64,000 nt of DNA from JANQOH01 sp965243325 (GCA_965243325.1 CBDEUQ010000003.1:248001-312000), one strand, 5' to 3'; shown: positions 42,342-53,309, numbered from the stretch's first letter. Translations and numbers: made by a program. Notes: generated from the sequence alone by a model not told the origin.

Positions 42342-44528
42342 ATGAGCGACAGCCAGGCCGTGACCTACGTGAGCGCCGGAGGCATCGCGATCGCGCGCAC
42401 CGCCCTGCGCGTGCCCGAGGCGGACGCCGTCGACAGGCTCGCGTCGGCGCTCGACGAGCGTCTCGGCGTGCTGCTCACCTCGTCGTTCGAGTATCCCGGA
42501 CGCTACACCCGCTGGGACATCGGCTTCTGCGATCCGGCGCTGTCGTTCACGGGGCGCGGGCGCGATTTCGAGGTGCGGGCGTGCAACGAACGCGGTGCGG
42601 TGCTCGTTCCCGCCGTCGCGGCGGCGCTGCGGGCCTGCGACGCGGTCGAGTCCCTGGAGGCCGACGCGCGCGCCGTGACCGGCACGGTACGCGTCTCCGA
42701 CGAGTGGTTCCCCGAGGAGCTGCGCAGCAAGCAGCCGACGCTCTTCTCGGTGATACGGGCGCTCATCGACCTCTTCCGCAGCCCCGAGGACTCCCATCTC
42801 GGGCTCTACGGCGCCTTCGGCTACGAGCTCGCCTTCCAGTTCGATCCCGTCCGCCTCGCCATGGCGCGCGACGGGAGCGAGCGCAACCTCGCGCTCTTCC
42901 TGCCCGACGACCTTCTGATCGTCGACCACCGGCGCGGCTTCGCGACCCGATATCGCTACGAGTTCGAGGTCGGCGGCAGGCGCACCGACGGGCTGGAGCG
43001 CACCGGCGAGCGGGTCCCGTACGCGGCGGCCGGCACGGTCGCGCGGGAGTGCGATCACGCGCCCGGGGAATACGCGGCGACCGTCCGCGAGGCGATCGAG
43101 GCGTTCCGCCGCGGCGACCTCTTCGAGGTGGTGCCGGGCCAAACCTTCTTCGAGCCCTGCGCCACCCCGCCCTCGGCGCTCTACCGCCGCCTGCGCGACC
43201 GCAACCCGGCCCCCTACGGCGCGCTGATGAACCTCGGGGAGCGGGAGTATCTCGTCGCCGCCTCGCCGGAGATGTACGTGCGCGTCGAGGGCCGGCGCAT
43301 CGAGACCTGCCCCATCTCGGGGACCATCGCGCGCGGGACCAACGCCATCGGAGATGCGCGCCAGATCCGGACGCTGCTGAACTCGGCGAAGGAGGAGTCC
43401 GAGCTCACGATGTGCACGGACGTCGACCGCAACGACAAGTCGCGGGTGTGCGAGGCGGACAGCGTGCGGGTGATCGGACGCCGCCAGATCGAGATCTATT
43501 CGCGGCTGATCCACACCGTCGACCACGTCGAGGGGCGGCTGCGCGAGGGCTACGACGCGCTCGACGGCTTTCTCGCCCACGCCTGGGCGGTCACCGTCAC
43601 CGGGGCGCCGAAGCAGCACGCCATCCAGTTCATCGAGGACCACGAGCGCTCGCCGCGGCGCTGGTACGGGGGCGCGATCGGCTTCCTCGGCTTCGACGGC
43701 AACATCAATACCGGGCTCACCCTGCGCACCGTCCGGGTCACGGACGGGGTCGCCGCGGTGCGGGCCGGCGCGACGCTGCTGTTCGGCTCCGACCCCGACG
43801 GCGAGGAGGCGGAGACGCGCCTGAAGGCGTCGGCGCTGCTCGACGCCATCCGGCGCGGCGACGGCGCTCCCGGTCCGCGGGCCGAGGCGCGTGCCGACCG
43901 GCCCGGCGCCGGGCGCCGGGTGATGATGGTCGACCACGAGGATTCGTTCGTCCACACGCTCGCCGGCTATTTCCGGCGCACCGGCGCCGAGGTCATCACC
44001 TGCCGCACGGGCTTTCCGCGCCGGCGCATCGCCGAGGAGCGGCCGGATCTGGTGGTGCTCTCACCCGGCCCCGGACGTCCGCGGGACTTCGGCGTCGGCG
44101 AGACCATCGACGCGGCCCTCGCGGCCGGCATTCCGCTGTTCGGGGTGTGTCTCGGGCTGCAGGGGATCGTCGAGTTCTACGGCGGCCGCCTGTCGGTACT
44201 GTCGGCGCCGATGCACGGCAAGCCGTCCATGGTCAACGTGCGCGGCGGCCGGCTCTTCGAGGGCCTGCCCGGGCGGTTCGAGGGCGGGCGCTACCACTCG
44301 CTCTACGCCGACCCCGACACCTTCCCCGACGCGCTCGCCATCACCGCCGAGAGCGACGAGGGCATCGTGATGGCGGTCGAGCACCCCGACCTGCCGGTGG
44401 CCGCGGTGCAGTTCCACCCCGAATCGATCCTCACCGTCGACGACGACGCGGGACTGGCCGTGGTCCGCAACGTGATGCGGGGGCTCGCCTCGCCGCGGCC
44501 CGGTTCCGGCGCGCGGCGGTCGACGTAG
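42342..44528 (+). CDS. trpE(G): Anthranilate synthase, fused component I-component II
   Basis: This is a 728-residue fusion that makes anthranilate from chorismate and glutamine. Residues 1-510 are TrpE: SSFEYPGRYTRWDIGF, GDLFEVVPGQTF, CPISGTIARGT, MCTDVDRNDKSRVC, YSRLIHTVDHVEG, and VTVTGAPKQHA. From about residue 527 comes the glutamine amidotransferase TrpG, with the catalytic Cys603 (GVCLGLQG), His692 and Glu694 (QFHPES). The fused form is the one found in rhizobia and azospirilla. The start is the ATG of MSDSQAVTY; an upstream in-frame TTG is less likely. Confidence 0.95.
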   Translation: MSDSQAVTYVSAGGIAIARTALRVPEADAVDRLASALDERLGVLLTSSFEYPGRYTRWDIGFCDPALSFTGRGRDFEVRACNERGAVLVPAVAAALRACDAVESLEADARAVTGTVRVSDEWFPEELRSKQPTLFSVIRALIDLFRSPEDSHLGLYGAFGYELAFQFDPVRLAMARDGSERNLALFLPDDLLIVDHRRGFATRYRYEFEVGGRRTDGLERTGERVPYAAAGTVARECDHAPGEYAATVREAIEAFRRGDLFEVVPGQTFFEPCATPPSALYRRLRDRNPAPYGALMNLGEREYLVAASPEMYVRVEGRRIETCPISGTIARGTNAIGDARQIRTLLNSAKEESELTMCTDVDRNDKSRVCEADSVRVIGRRQIEIYSRLIHTVDHVEGRLREGYDALDGFLAHAWAVTVTGAPKQHAIQFIEDHERSPRRWYGGAIGFLGFDGNINTGLTLRTVRVTDGVAAVRAGATLLFGSDPDGEEAETRLKASALLDAIRRGDGAPGPRAEARADRPGAGRRVMMVDHEDSFVHTLAGYFRRTGAEVITCRTGFPRRRIAEERPDLVVLSPGPGRPRDFGVGETIDAALAAGIPLFGVCLGLQGIVEFYGGRLSVLSAPMHGKPSMVNVRGGRLFEGLPGRFEGGRYHSLYADPDTFPDALAITAESDEGIVMAVEHPDLPVAAVQFHPESILTVDDDAGLAVVRNVMRGLASPRPGSGARRST

Positions 44529-44557
44529 AATACGGTCCGGCGAAGACGCCCGCGCGC

Positions 44558-45973
44558 TCAGGCGGGCTCGGGCGGCCGGCGCGTGTGCCACGGCGTCGCC
44601 TGCTCGTAGGCAGAGGCGGCGCGCAGCAGCGTCGCGTCGGCGAAGCGCGCGGCGAGCAGTTGCAGGCCCGCCGGCATCCCGTCGGAGGTGAAGCCGCAGG
44701 GGACCGACAGCGCCGGCATTCCGGTCACCGAGGCGAGGCGCGTGAAGCGGCCGAGCGCCCAGATGCCGTCGTACGTCGTCCCGTCGTGCTCGAGCAGGCC
44801 GCTTTCCGCGTCCGTCGCCGGGATCGGCGCCGCGGGAAACGCCAGCACGTCGTAGTCGGCCATGAAACCGGCCATCGCCGCCGCCGTGTCGTCGCGCCTC
44901 CAGCGCGCCTCGACGAGGTCGGCCACGGAGTAGCGCTCGCCCGCGAGCATGCGCTCGCGCACGTCGGCGGCGATCGCCTTGCCGCGGTCGCGCAGGCGCC
45001 CGGCGTGCAGCCGTACCGCTTCCGTCGTGCAGATGACGGTCCATGCGCGTCGGGTGGCGCTGACGTCGATGGGCAGCGTCACCCGCTCGACCGTGGCGCC
45101 GAGGTCGCGCAGCACGTCCAGCGCGGCGTCCACGGCGGCGGCGACGTCCGGGTGGAGGTCGTCGAAAAAATACCCCTCCGGCACGCCGACGCGCAGCCCG
45201 GCGATGCCGCCGTCGAGGCCGGCGGCCGTGAAGCCGGCGGCGCCGAGGGTCGACGGATCGTGCGGGTCGGTGCCGGCCATCGCCTCCAGCACCAACGCCG
45301 CGCCGCGCACCGTCCGCGCCAGCGGCCCGCCCTGGTCGAAGCCGCGGCACAGCGGAAAGATGCCGCGCCGCGACGCTATGCCGCGGCTCGGCTTCAGCCC
45401 GACGACGCCGCATACGGCCGCCGGAATGCGGATCGAGCCGCCGGTGTCGGTGCCGAGCGTCGCCGCCGCGAGACCGGCGGCCACCGCGCAGCCCGAGCCG
45501 CTCGACGAGCCGCCGCAGCTGCGCGCCGGGTTCCACGGGTTGCGCGCGGTGCCGGTCGTCCGGTTGATGCCCGTCGCGCCGAAGGCGAACTCGTGCAGGT
45601 TGAGCATGCCGAGGACGATCGCGCCGGCGCGCTTGAGGCGTGCGACGCTCACCGCGTCCTCGGTGCAGACCTCGCTGTCGTAGGCGTCCGAGCCGCACGT
45701 CCGCCGCATGCCGGCGACGGCGAACAGGTCCTTGACCGCCACCGGCACGCCGTGCAGGGGGCCGCGCCAGTCGCCGCGGCCGATCTCGTCCTCCGCCGCG
45801 CGGGCGGCGGCGAGCGCCTGGTCGGGGTAGACCGAGACATAGGCGCGGAGGTGCCCGTTCAGCGCGGAGATGCGGTCGAGAAAGGCCTGCGTCACCTCGA
45901 CCGGAGACAGCCGGCGCAGGCGGATCGCCTCGCCGAGCGCGGCGACGTCGAGGTCGGTGGGATCGTTCGTCAT
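44558..45973 (-). CDS. Amidase-signature family protein
   Basis: This is a 471-residue amidase. The Ser-cisSer-Lys catalytic set is present: Lys in VPVAVKDLF (about residue 77), cis-Ser in CGGSSSGSG, and the nucleophile Ser in LGTDTGGSIRIPA. Overall similarity is to GatA-like amidases such as AtzF, allophanate or amide hydrolases, but no gatB or gatC is beside it, so a free-standing amidase is likely. It is convergent with trpE(G). A plain aliphatic or aromatic amide substrate is plausible but unproven. Confidence 0.9.
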   Translation of the reverse strand: MTNDPTDLDVAALGEAIRLRRLSPVEVTQAFLDRISALNGHLRAYVSVYPDQALAAARAAEDEIGRGDWRGPLHGVPVAVKDLFAVAGMRRTCGSDAYDSEVCTEDAVSVARLKRAGAIVLGMLNLHEFAFGATGINRTTGTARNPWNPARSCGGSSSGSGCAVAAGLAAATLGTDTGGSIRIPAAVCGVVGLKPSRGIASRRGIFPLCRGFDQGGPLARTVRGAALVLEAMAGTDPHDPSTLGAAGFTAAGLDGGIAGLRVGVPEGYFFDDLHPDVAAAVDAALDVLRDLGATVERVTLPIDVSATRRAWTVICTTEAVRLHAGRLRDRGKAIAADVRERMLAGERYSVADLVEARWRRDDTAAAMAGFMADYDVLAFPAAPIPATDAESGLLEHDGTTYDGIWALGRFTRLASVTGMPALSVPCGFTSDGMPAGLQLLAARFADATLLRAASAYEQATPWHTRRPPEPA

Positions 45974-46042
45974 CGGCTCACGCGGCCTCCGGTAGGGCGG
46001 TGCGGGGCAGTATAGCGCAGGCGGCGGGCCCGCGTGCGGATC

Positions 46043-46942
46043 TCACCGGCCGCCTGAGGCGGAGCCGCGTTCGGCCAGCGCCCGTTCGGCGGCGCGAATG
46101 TCCTCGCGCAGCTTCTCGAGTTCGTCCCGCTTCTCCTGCTCCCTCCGCCGCAGCACCTTGAGGAAGCGCTCGGGATTGCGGCGCAGGAACCGCTCGACGA
46201 GATTGAAGAACAGGGCGACCCTGAGCGCGCGGAACATCAGCCCGCGCAGACGCCAGGCATGCATCCACTGGCCGACGTTCGCGAGGCCCACCGCCCGGAG
46301 GAGGGGGACGGCGCGCAGGAACCCGAGCAGCGGCAGGGTCACGATGACGATGTTGATCCAGTGCTGGACGCAGTACCGCCTCTTGTCCTCGGCCAACGGC
46401 AGCATCACGGCGAGCTCGAAGGCGAAGAAGAACCAGATGACGGCGTTGGCGGTGTGTACCGCCAGGGCGAGCGCCGGCGCGGCGGAGATGAGGTCGGCGA
46501 GAAAGAACTCCACGGCGACGACGGGGACCACGAGCAGGGAGACCAGCAGCATCGGGAAGGCGGCGCGCATCTCCAGCGTCTCGAACAGCACCTTGTCGAC
46601 CCGCCGCCAGCCGCCGCGCGGCAGCCAGACCGTCGAAGCCGGCGCCGCCGGGCAGACGGCGGCACGGCACGGCGGCACGAGACAGACCAGCAGGGCCCGC
46701 GCGGCGGCGCGTCGAACGCCGCACGCCCGCGCCCTGAGCGACCACAGCGCTTCCGCCGCCAGCGCCCCCCAGATGAGGAAGAACACCCACAGGAACCCGG
46801 GAACGGCGAGGATCGCGTCGCGGGCGTCGACGGCGAAGCCGGGATGCGGGATGAGCAGCGCGCACAGGAACAGGTGCACGACCGCGAGGGTGAACATCGC
46901 CAGCGCGCGCGCGTCCGACACCGGCCCTTGCGTCGTCTCCAC
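46043..46942 (-). CDS. Multi-helix membrane protein with a voltage-sensor S4-like helix
   Basis: This is a 299-residue protein with about six hydrophobic helices (roughly residues 12-32, 45-67, 125-150, 158-180 and 190-215). One segment, GFLRAVPLLRAVGL with later WRLRGLMFRALRV, has Arg at three- or four-residue spacing, as in the S4 helix of voltage-gated channels. I see no K+ filter (TVGYG-like), so it is not called a channel. The C terminus is a charged coiled coil (RRREQEKRDELEKLREDI). It follows the FadB-like gene by 24 bases in the same direction and could be cotranscribed. Confidence 0.55.
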   Translation of the reverse strand: METTQGPVSDARALAMFTLAVVHLFLCALLIPHPGFAVDARDAILAVPGFLWVFFLIWGALAAEALWSLRARACGVRRAAARALLVCLVPPCRAAVCPAAPASTVWLPRGGWRRVDKVLFETLEMRAAFPMLLVSLLVVPVVAVEFFLADLISAAPALALAVHTANAVIWFFFAFELAVMLPLAEDKRRYCVQHWINIVIVTLPLLGFLRAVPLLRAVGLANVGQWMHAWRLRGLMFRALRVALFFNLVERFLRRNPERFLKVLRRREQEKRDELEKLREDIRAAERALAERGSASGGR

Positions 46943-46966
46943 GGCGGCGGTGCCGAATGCCGCCGC

Positions 46967-49105
46967 TCAGGCGGCGTTTGCCGGCGTCCCGTGGAACCGG
47001 CCGCCCCGCGCCGCCATCGCGCGCAGCGAGTCCGGGGCCGAGAAGCGCGCGCCGTGCGCCTGCGCCAGACGGTCGCATTCGGCGCAGAACGCGGCCGCGC
47101 CGGCGCTGTCGATCAGCGCCAGCGGGCCGCCGGTGAACGCCGGGAACCCCCATCCGAGGACGGCGCCGAGGTCGCCGTCCGCCGCGCTCTCCAGCACGCC
47201 CTCCTCGAGGCAGCGCGCCGTCTCGACCGCCTGCACGGTGAGCAGGCGCCGCTCGACCTCGGCCGCTTGGGGCTGCTCGGCGGCCCTCGGAAACGCCTCC
47301 GCGAGGCCGGGCCACAGGCGCTTTCGGCCCGCCGCGGGATAGTCGTAGAAGCCCTTGCCGGCCTTCCGGCCCGGCCGTCCGAGGCGCCCGACCATCGCCT
47401 CCAGCACGTCCTCGCCCGGCGGCGCGCGCCAGCCCGCGCCGAGGTCGGTCCTCGTCTGCCGTGATACCGCGTGCATGAGCGTGAGCGAGACCTCGTCGGC
47501 CACCGCGAGCGGGCCGACCGCCATCCCCGCCATCCGGCCGGCGTTCTCGATCAGCGCCGGGCCGACGCCCTCCGCCAGCATGGCGAAGCCCTCGCGCACG
47601 TAGGTGCCGAAGACCCGGCTGGTGTAGAAGCCGCGGCTGTCGTTGACGACGATCGGCGTCTTGCCGATGCGGCGCACGAAGTCCATCGCCCGCGCCAGCG
47701 TCGCCGGAGCGGTGGCGCGGCCGCGGATGATCTCGACCAGCGGCATGCGCTCGACCGGCGAGAAGAAGTGGAGGCCCAGGAAGTTGGCCGGACGCGCGCT
47801 CGCCCCGGCGAGGCCGGAGACGGGAAGCGTCGACGTGTTGGTGGCGAAGATGGCGTCGTCGGCCAGCGCCGCCTCGGCCCGGGCCGTGACCTCGGCCTTG
47901 ACCGCGCGGTCCTCGAACACCGCCTCGACGACCAGCCCGCACCCGGCGAGCGCGGCGTAGTCGGCCGTCGGCACGATGCGCGCGAGCGTCTCGTCGCGCT
48001 CCGCCGCGCTCATGCGGCCGCGCTCGACGCGGGCGGCGAGGACGGCGCCTGCGCGCTCCTTGCCGCGCGCCGCCAGCTCGGCGCTGGTGTCCAGCAGCAC
48101 CGTCTCCAGCCCGGCGCCCGCCGCGGCGCCGGCGATGCCCGCCCCCATCATGCCGGCGCCGAGCACCCCGACCCTGTCGAAGACCGCGCGCGGCACGCCG
48201 CCGGGCCGCCGCGCCAGGCGGTTCGCCGCGCCCCGGTGGACGAACAGGGTGCGGATGGTGTTCTTCGCCACCGGCCCCGTGAGCACGTGGGCGAACCACC
48301 GCGCCTCGATTCTGAGGCCGGTGTCGATGTCGACCTGCATCCCCTCGTAGACGCACGACAGGATGGCCTGCACCGCCGGGTGGTTGCCGCGCGTCCTTGC
48401 GTGACTGAGGGCGTTGCCGGCGATCAGCGCCTGCCCGGCGGCGGGGCTCCACGGGCCGCCGCCGGGGACGGCGAAGCCCCTCGCGTCCCACGGCCGGCGC
48501 GGCTCCGGCCCGCCGGCGAGCCACGCGCGCGCCGCCGCGGGCAGCTCCTCGGCCGCCACGACGTCGTCGATCAGGCCGGCGCGCCGCGCCGCCTCCGCGT
48601 CGAGCCGCCGGCCTTCGATCATCAGCGGCAGCGCCCGGCGCGCGCCGAGCATCCGCACCAGCCGCTGGGTGCCGCCGCCGCCGGGGATCAGCCCCAGCGT
48701 CGCCTCGGGCTGGCCGAACCGCGCCCGCGGCACGGCGGCGGCGATGCGGCGGTGGCAGGCAAGCGCGATCTCCATGCCGCCGCCGAGCGCCGAGCCGTTG
48801 AGCGCGGCGACGAAGGGCTTGCCGCACGTCTCCATGCGCCGGGTCAGCGCGTGGAACCGCATCGCCGCCTCGAACGCCTCGCGCGGATCGTCGACCGCCG
48901 CCAGCGCGGCGAGGTCGGCGCCGGCGATGAAATCCTCCTTCGCCGAGGTCACGACGATGCCGCGCACCGCCGCGTCGCCGACCGCCCGGTCGACGGCGGC
49001 CTCGAACGCGGCGAGCGAGTCGCGGTCGAGAAGGTTCGTCGTCCGCTGGCCGGCGTTCCAGGCGATGACGGCGACGCCGTCCGGCCCGGCCTCGAAGTCG
49101 ATCAC
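46967..49105 (-). CDS. Multifunctional enoyl-CoA hydratase/3-hydroxyacyl-CoA dehydrogenase (FadB/FadJ type)
   Basis: This is a protein of about 712 residues that performs hydration and oxidation in fatty-acid beta-oxidation. The hydratase domain comes first (AGADLAALA oxyanion region, NGSALGGGMEIALAC, GLIPGGGGTQRL with the catalytic Glu before it). The NAD domain follows (VGVLGAGMMGAGIAGAAA at about residue 300; NTSTLP; LGLHFFSPVERM), then the two C-terminal helical domains (GFAMLAEGVGP; GWGFPAFTGGPL). I took the GTG at 49105 (VIDFEAGPDG) since longer frames run into the thiolase gene. It is 35 bases downstream of the thiolase gene. Confidence 0.93.
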   Translation of the reverse strand: MIDFEAGPDGVAVIAWNAGQRTTNLLDRDSLAAFEAAVDRAVGDAAVRGIVVTSAKEDFIAGADLAALAAVDDPREAFEAAMRFHALTRRMETCGKPFVAALNGSALGGGMEIALACHRRIAAAVPRARFGQPEATLGLIPGGGGTQRLVRMLGARRALPLMIEGRRLDAEAARRAGLIDDVVAAEELPAAARAWLAGGPEPRRPWDARGFAVPGGGPWSPAAGQALIAGNALSHARTRGNHPAVQAILSCVYEGMQVDIDTGLRIEARWFAHVLTGPVAKNTIRTLFVHRGAANRLARRPGGVPRAVFDRVGVLGAGMMGAGIAGAAAGAGLETVLLDTSAELAARGKERAGAVLAARVERGRMSAAERDETLARIVPTADYAALAGCGLVVEAVFEDRAVKAEVTARAEAALADDAIFATNTSTLPVSGLAGASARPANFLGLHFFSPVERMPLVEIIRGRATAPATLARAMDFVRRIGKTPIVVNDSRGFYTSRVFGTYVREGFAMLAEGVGPALIENAGRMAGMAVGPLAVADEVSLTLMHAVSRQTRTDLGAGWRAPPGEDVLEAMVGRLGRPGRKAGKGFYDYPAAGRKRLWPGLAEAFPRAAEQPQAAEVERRLLTVQAVETARCLEEGVLESAADGDLGAVLGWGFPAFTGGPLALIDSAGAAAFCAECDRLAQAHGARFSAPDSLRAMAARGGRFHGTPANAA

Positions 49106-49140
49106 GGCCGCCTCCCCGCGCGCCGCGCCGGCGGCGGCGC

Positions 49141-50349
<1,209 letters not shown>

Positions 50350-50375
50350 CGTCGTGTCCCCGTGCTGGCGCGCCT

Positions 50376-51512
50376 TCACAGGTCGCGCGCGATCAACTCC
50401 TTCATGATCTCGTTGGCGCCGCCGAAGATGCGGGCGATGCGCGCGTCGGCCCAGGCGCGGGCGACCGGATACTCCCACATGTAACCATAGCCGCCGTGCA
50501 TCTGCACGCAGGCGTCGATCACCCGGCCCTGCATTTCGGTGCACCACAGCTTGGCCATCGCCGCCGTGGTCGCGTCGAGGCCGCCGTCGAGGTGCGCCGC
50601 GAGGCATTGGTTGACGAAGCCGCGGCCGACCGCGGTCTCGGTCTTTGCGTCGGCGAGCGTGAAGCGCGTGTTCTGGAAGTCGAAGAGCGCCTTGCCGAAG
50701 GCGCGCCGCGTCTTGACGTGCGCGACCGTCTGGTCGAGCGCCGTCTCGGCGGCGGCGACGGCGCCCAGCGCGATGACCAGGCGCTCCTGCGGCAGCTCGG
50801 TCATCAGGTACTCGAAGCCGCGGTTCTCCTCGCCGAGCAGGTTCGTGCGCGGCACCCGCACGCCGTCGAGGAAGAGCTCCGAGGTGTCCTGCGCCTTGAG
50901 CCCCACCTTCTCCAGGTTGCGCCCGCGCGCGAACCCCTCGCGGTCGGTCTCGACGAGCACCAGGCTGGTGCCGCGCGCGCCCTTGTCCGGGTCGGTCTTG
51001 GCGACGACGACGACGAGGTCGGCCATCTGGCCGTTGGTGATGAAGGTCTTGCGGCCGTCGATCACCAGGTGGTTGCCGTCGGCGCGCGCCGTCGTGCGGA
51101 TTCCCTGCAGGTCGCTGCCGGCGTCGGGCTCGGTCATGGCGATGGCGCCGATGGCGGCGCCCGAAGCGAGCCGCGGCAGCCATTCGCGCTTCTGGTCCTC
51201 CGAGCCGTAGCGCAGGACGTAGGGGGCCACGATGTCCGAATGCACCGAGAAGCCGGGCCCGGTCGCGCCGGCGCGGGCCAGCTCCTCGATGACCACGGCG
51301 GCGAACCCGAAGTCGCCGCCGGGGCCGCCGTAGGCCTCGGGCACGCCGCAGCACAGCAGCCCGGCGGCGCCGGCCTTCGTCCACAGCGCGCGCGGCACCG
51401 CGCCGTCGCGTTCCCAGGCGTCGTGATGCGGCGCGACCTCGCGCGCGACGAAGCGGCGGACCTGGTCGCGGAAGGCCTCGTGCTCGGCCGTGTACGGCGT
51501 TGCCGCGTTCAT
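50376..51512 (-). CDS. Acyl-CoA dehydrogenase
   Basis: This is a 378-residue FAD-dependent dehydrogenase for the first beta-oxidation step, donating electrons to ETF (etfAB are in this window). Family blocks are YGGPGGDFGFAAVVIEEL (in parts: YGGPGGDFG), AMTEPDAGSDLQGI, GRKTFITNGQMAD, VGLKAQDTSELF, QMHGGYGYMWEYP and RIFGGANEIMKELIA. It is first of three genes, 26 bases before the thiolase gene. The ATG start lies close to the divergent YqaA-like gene, so the operon promoter must be in the short space between 51513 and 51636. Confidence 0.94.
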   Translation of the reverse strand: MNAATPYTAEHEAFRDQVRRFVAREVAPHHDAWERDGAVPRALWTKAGAAGLLCCGVPEAYGGPGGDFGFAAVVIEELARAGATGPGFSVHSDIVAPYVLRYGSEDQKREWLPRLASGAAIGAIAMTEPDAGSDLQGIRTTARADGNHLVIDGRKTFITNGQMADLVVVVAKTDPDKGARGTSLVLVETDREGFARGRNLEKVGLKAQDTSELFLDGVRVPRTNLLGEENRGFEYLMTELPQERLVIALGAVAAAETALDQTVAHVKTRRAFGKALFDFQNTRFTLADAKTETAVGRGFVNQCLAAHLDGGLDATTAAMAKLWCTEMQGRVIDACVQMHGGYGYMWEYPVARAWADARIARIFGGANEIMKELIARDL

Positions 51513-51636
51513 TCGCCTCCCCCCTGAGAGCCGCCGCCAGACTTGACATTCGGGGGCCCGGCGTCAAGGTGCGCCGGCGCCGCGCTGGGTGCCGGCGGCG
51601 CCCCGGGTCGGGGGGACCGTCGTGCGCATCGCCGCC

Positions 51637-52215
51637 ATGGACCGCCTTTACGCCCGTGTCATGGCGTGGGCCGGCCACCGCCGCGCCCTGTGGTGGCTCG
51701 GCGGCGTCTCGTTCGCCGAGAGCTCGGTGTTCCCGATCCCGCCGGACGTGATGCTGATCCCGATGGTCCTCGCCGACCGCGCCCGGGCCTGGACCGTCGC
51801 CGCCGTATGCACCGTCGCCTCGGTGCTCGGCGGGCTGGCGGGCTACGCCATCGGCTACGCGCTGTGGGAGAGCGCGGGCCGCGCCCTCGTCGCCTTCTAC
51901 GGCTACGACGCGCAGATGGAGGACTTCGCGATCCGCTACCGCGAGTGGGGTCCGTGGATCGTCTTCATGGCCGGGATCACGCCGTTCCCCTACAAGGTCA
52001 TCACCATCGCCAGCGGCGTCGCCGGCCTCGACGTCGTTGCCTTCGTCGTCGCTTCCACCGCGGCGCGGGGCCTCCGTTTCTTCGCCGAGGCGGCGCTGCT
52101 CTGGCGTTTCGGCGCGCCGATCAGCCGCTTCGTCGAACGCCGCATGGGGCTTCTCGGTATCGTCTTCGTCATCTCGCTGGTCGCCGGATTCCTGCTCGTC
52201 GGCCTGCTCGGCTGA
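51637..52215 (+). CDS. YqaA/DedA-family membrane protein
   Basis: This is a 192-residue inner-membrane protein of the SNARE-associated/DedA fold: FAESSVFPIPPDVMLIP in the first re-entrant region, CTVASVLGGLAGYAIGYALW, and ITPFPYKVITIASGVAGL. Members affect envelope integrity and lipid trafficking. I prefer ATG 51637; a GTG at 51622 is also in frame. It lies 18 bases before dsbB. Confidence 0.85.
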   Translation: MDRLYARVMAWAGHRRALWWLGGVSFAESSVFPIPPDVMLIPMVLADRARAWTVAAVCTVASVLGGLAGYAIGYALWESAGRALVAFYGYDAQMEDFAIRYREWGPWIVFMAGITPFPYKVITIASGVAGLDVVAFVVASTAARGLRFFAEAALLWRFGAPISRFVERRMGLLGIVFVISLVAGFLLVGLLG

Positions 52216-52233
52216 GCGTGCTACAACGGCGCC

Positions 52234-52770
52234 GTGGACTTGGGCTGGGAGAGAGTGCGGGCGGCGGCGGCGCCGCGCCCCTGTTTCGCCGCCGCGGCGC
52301 TGTGCAGCGCGGCGATGCTGGCGGCGGCGCTGGCCTTCCAGTACCTGGGCGGCCTCGCGCCGTGCGAGCTGTGCGTCTGGCAGCGCGTCCCCTACGTCGC
52401 CGTGCTCGGCCTCGGCGCGCTCGGCGCGCTTTTGGCGCCGCGTCTTGCGCCGGCGCACGCGGTGGCGCTGGCGGCGGCGTGCGCGTTGCTGTTCTTCGCC
52501 GATGCCGCGATCGCCGGGTTCCACGTCGGCGTCGAGCAGGGCTGGTGGGAGGGCAGCGAGAGCTGTAGCGCCGCGGCCGCTCCGGCGGGCGATCTGGAGG
52601 CGCTGCGCGCGGCGGTGTTCGCGGCCCCGGCGGCGTTCTGCGACACCGTCGCGTGGTCCCTGTTCGGGCTGTCGATGGCGGCGTGGAACGGTCTCGCCGC
52701 GCTGGCGCTCGGCGCCGCGACGGCCGTCGCCGCCGCCGGCTGGCGGCGGCGGAACGCGGTCGGAGCGTGA
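52234..52770 (+). CDS. dsbB: Disulfide bond formation protein DsbB
   Basis: This is a 178-residue four-helix membrane protein that reoxidises periplasmic DsbA with quinone. The first Cys pair is CELC (Cys44, Cys47) after helix 1, and the second periplasmic pair is Cys111 and Cys136, in the long loop between helices 3 and 4. The start is GTG at 52234. Its TGA overlaps the coq7 GTG (GTGA), which couples a ubiquinone-using enzyme to a ubiquinone-making one. Confidence 0.92.
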   Translation: MDLGWERVRAAAAPRPCFAAAALCSAAMLAAALAFQYLGGLAPCELCVWQRVPYVAVLGLGALGALLAPRLAPAHAVALAAACALLFFADAAIAGFHVGVEQGWWEGSESCSAAAAPAGDLEALRAAVFAAPAAFCDTVAWSLFGLSMAAWNGLAALALGAATAVAAAGWRRRNAVGA

Positions 52771-53309
52771 GCCGCCTCCCGGGAGACCTGACGGGCGCCG
52801 CGCTCCGGGCGCGGGTGCTGCGCGTCGACCATGCCGGCGAGCTCGGCGCGGCGCGCATCTACGACGGCCAGCTCGCGGTGCTCGGCCGCTCGCCGGCCGC
52901 CGCCGCGATCCGCGAGATGGCGGCGCAGGAGCGGGAGCATCTGGCGGCGTTCGAGCGCCTGCTCGCCGAGCGCGGCGTGCGGCCGACCGCGTTGTCGCCG
53001 CTGTGGCGCGCCGCCGGCTTCGCCCTCGGCGCGGCGACGGCGCTGGCCGGCCCGCGCGCGGCGATGGCGTGCACCGTCGCCGTCGAGGAGGAGATCGACG
53101 CCCACTACGCGCGCCAGATCGAAGCGCTCGAGGCCGACGACGACGATGGCGAGCTGGCGGCAACCATCGCCGGGTTCCGCGCCGACGAGCGCGCCCACCG
53201 CGACGCGGCCCGCGCCCACGGCGCCGCCGACGGGCCGGCCTGGGCCCCGTTCGGAGCGCTGATCCGCACCGGCTGCCGCGCCGCCATCTGGCTCTCCGAG
53301 CGCATCTGA
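52767..53309 (+). CDS. coq7: 5-demethoxyubiquinone hydroxylase Coq7
   Basis: This is a 180-residue di-iron hydroxylase for the penultimate ubiquinone ring hydroxylation. It has the two ExxH-type half-sites: Glu in RVDHAGELGAARIYDGQL with EREHLAAFE, then VEEEIDAHYARQI with DERAHRD. Length matches the bacterial family (about 180-210). The start is the GTG overlapping the dsbB stop. It ends the yqaA-dsbB-coq7 run; the following 800 bases hold no supported gene. Confidence 0.92.
   Translation: MSRLPGDLTGAALRARVLRVDHAGELGAARIYDGQLAVLGRSPAAAAIREMAAQEREHLAAFERLLAERGVRPTALSPLWRAAGFALGAATALAGPRAAMACTVAVEEEIDAHYARQIEALEADDDDGELAATIAGFRADERAHRDAARAHGAADGPAWAPFGALIRTGCRAAIWLSERI

Noticed and set aside
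46043..46942. Potassium channel annotation
   Set aside because: No selectivity-filter motif or pore loop was found, only an S4-like helix.
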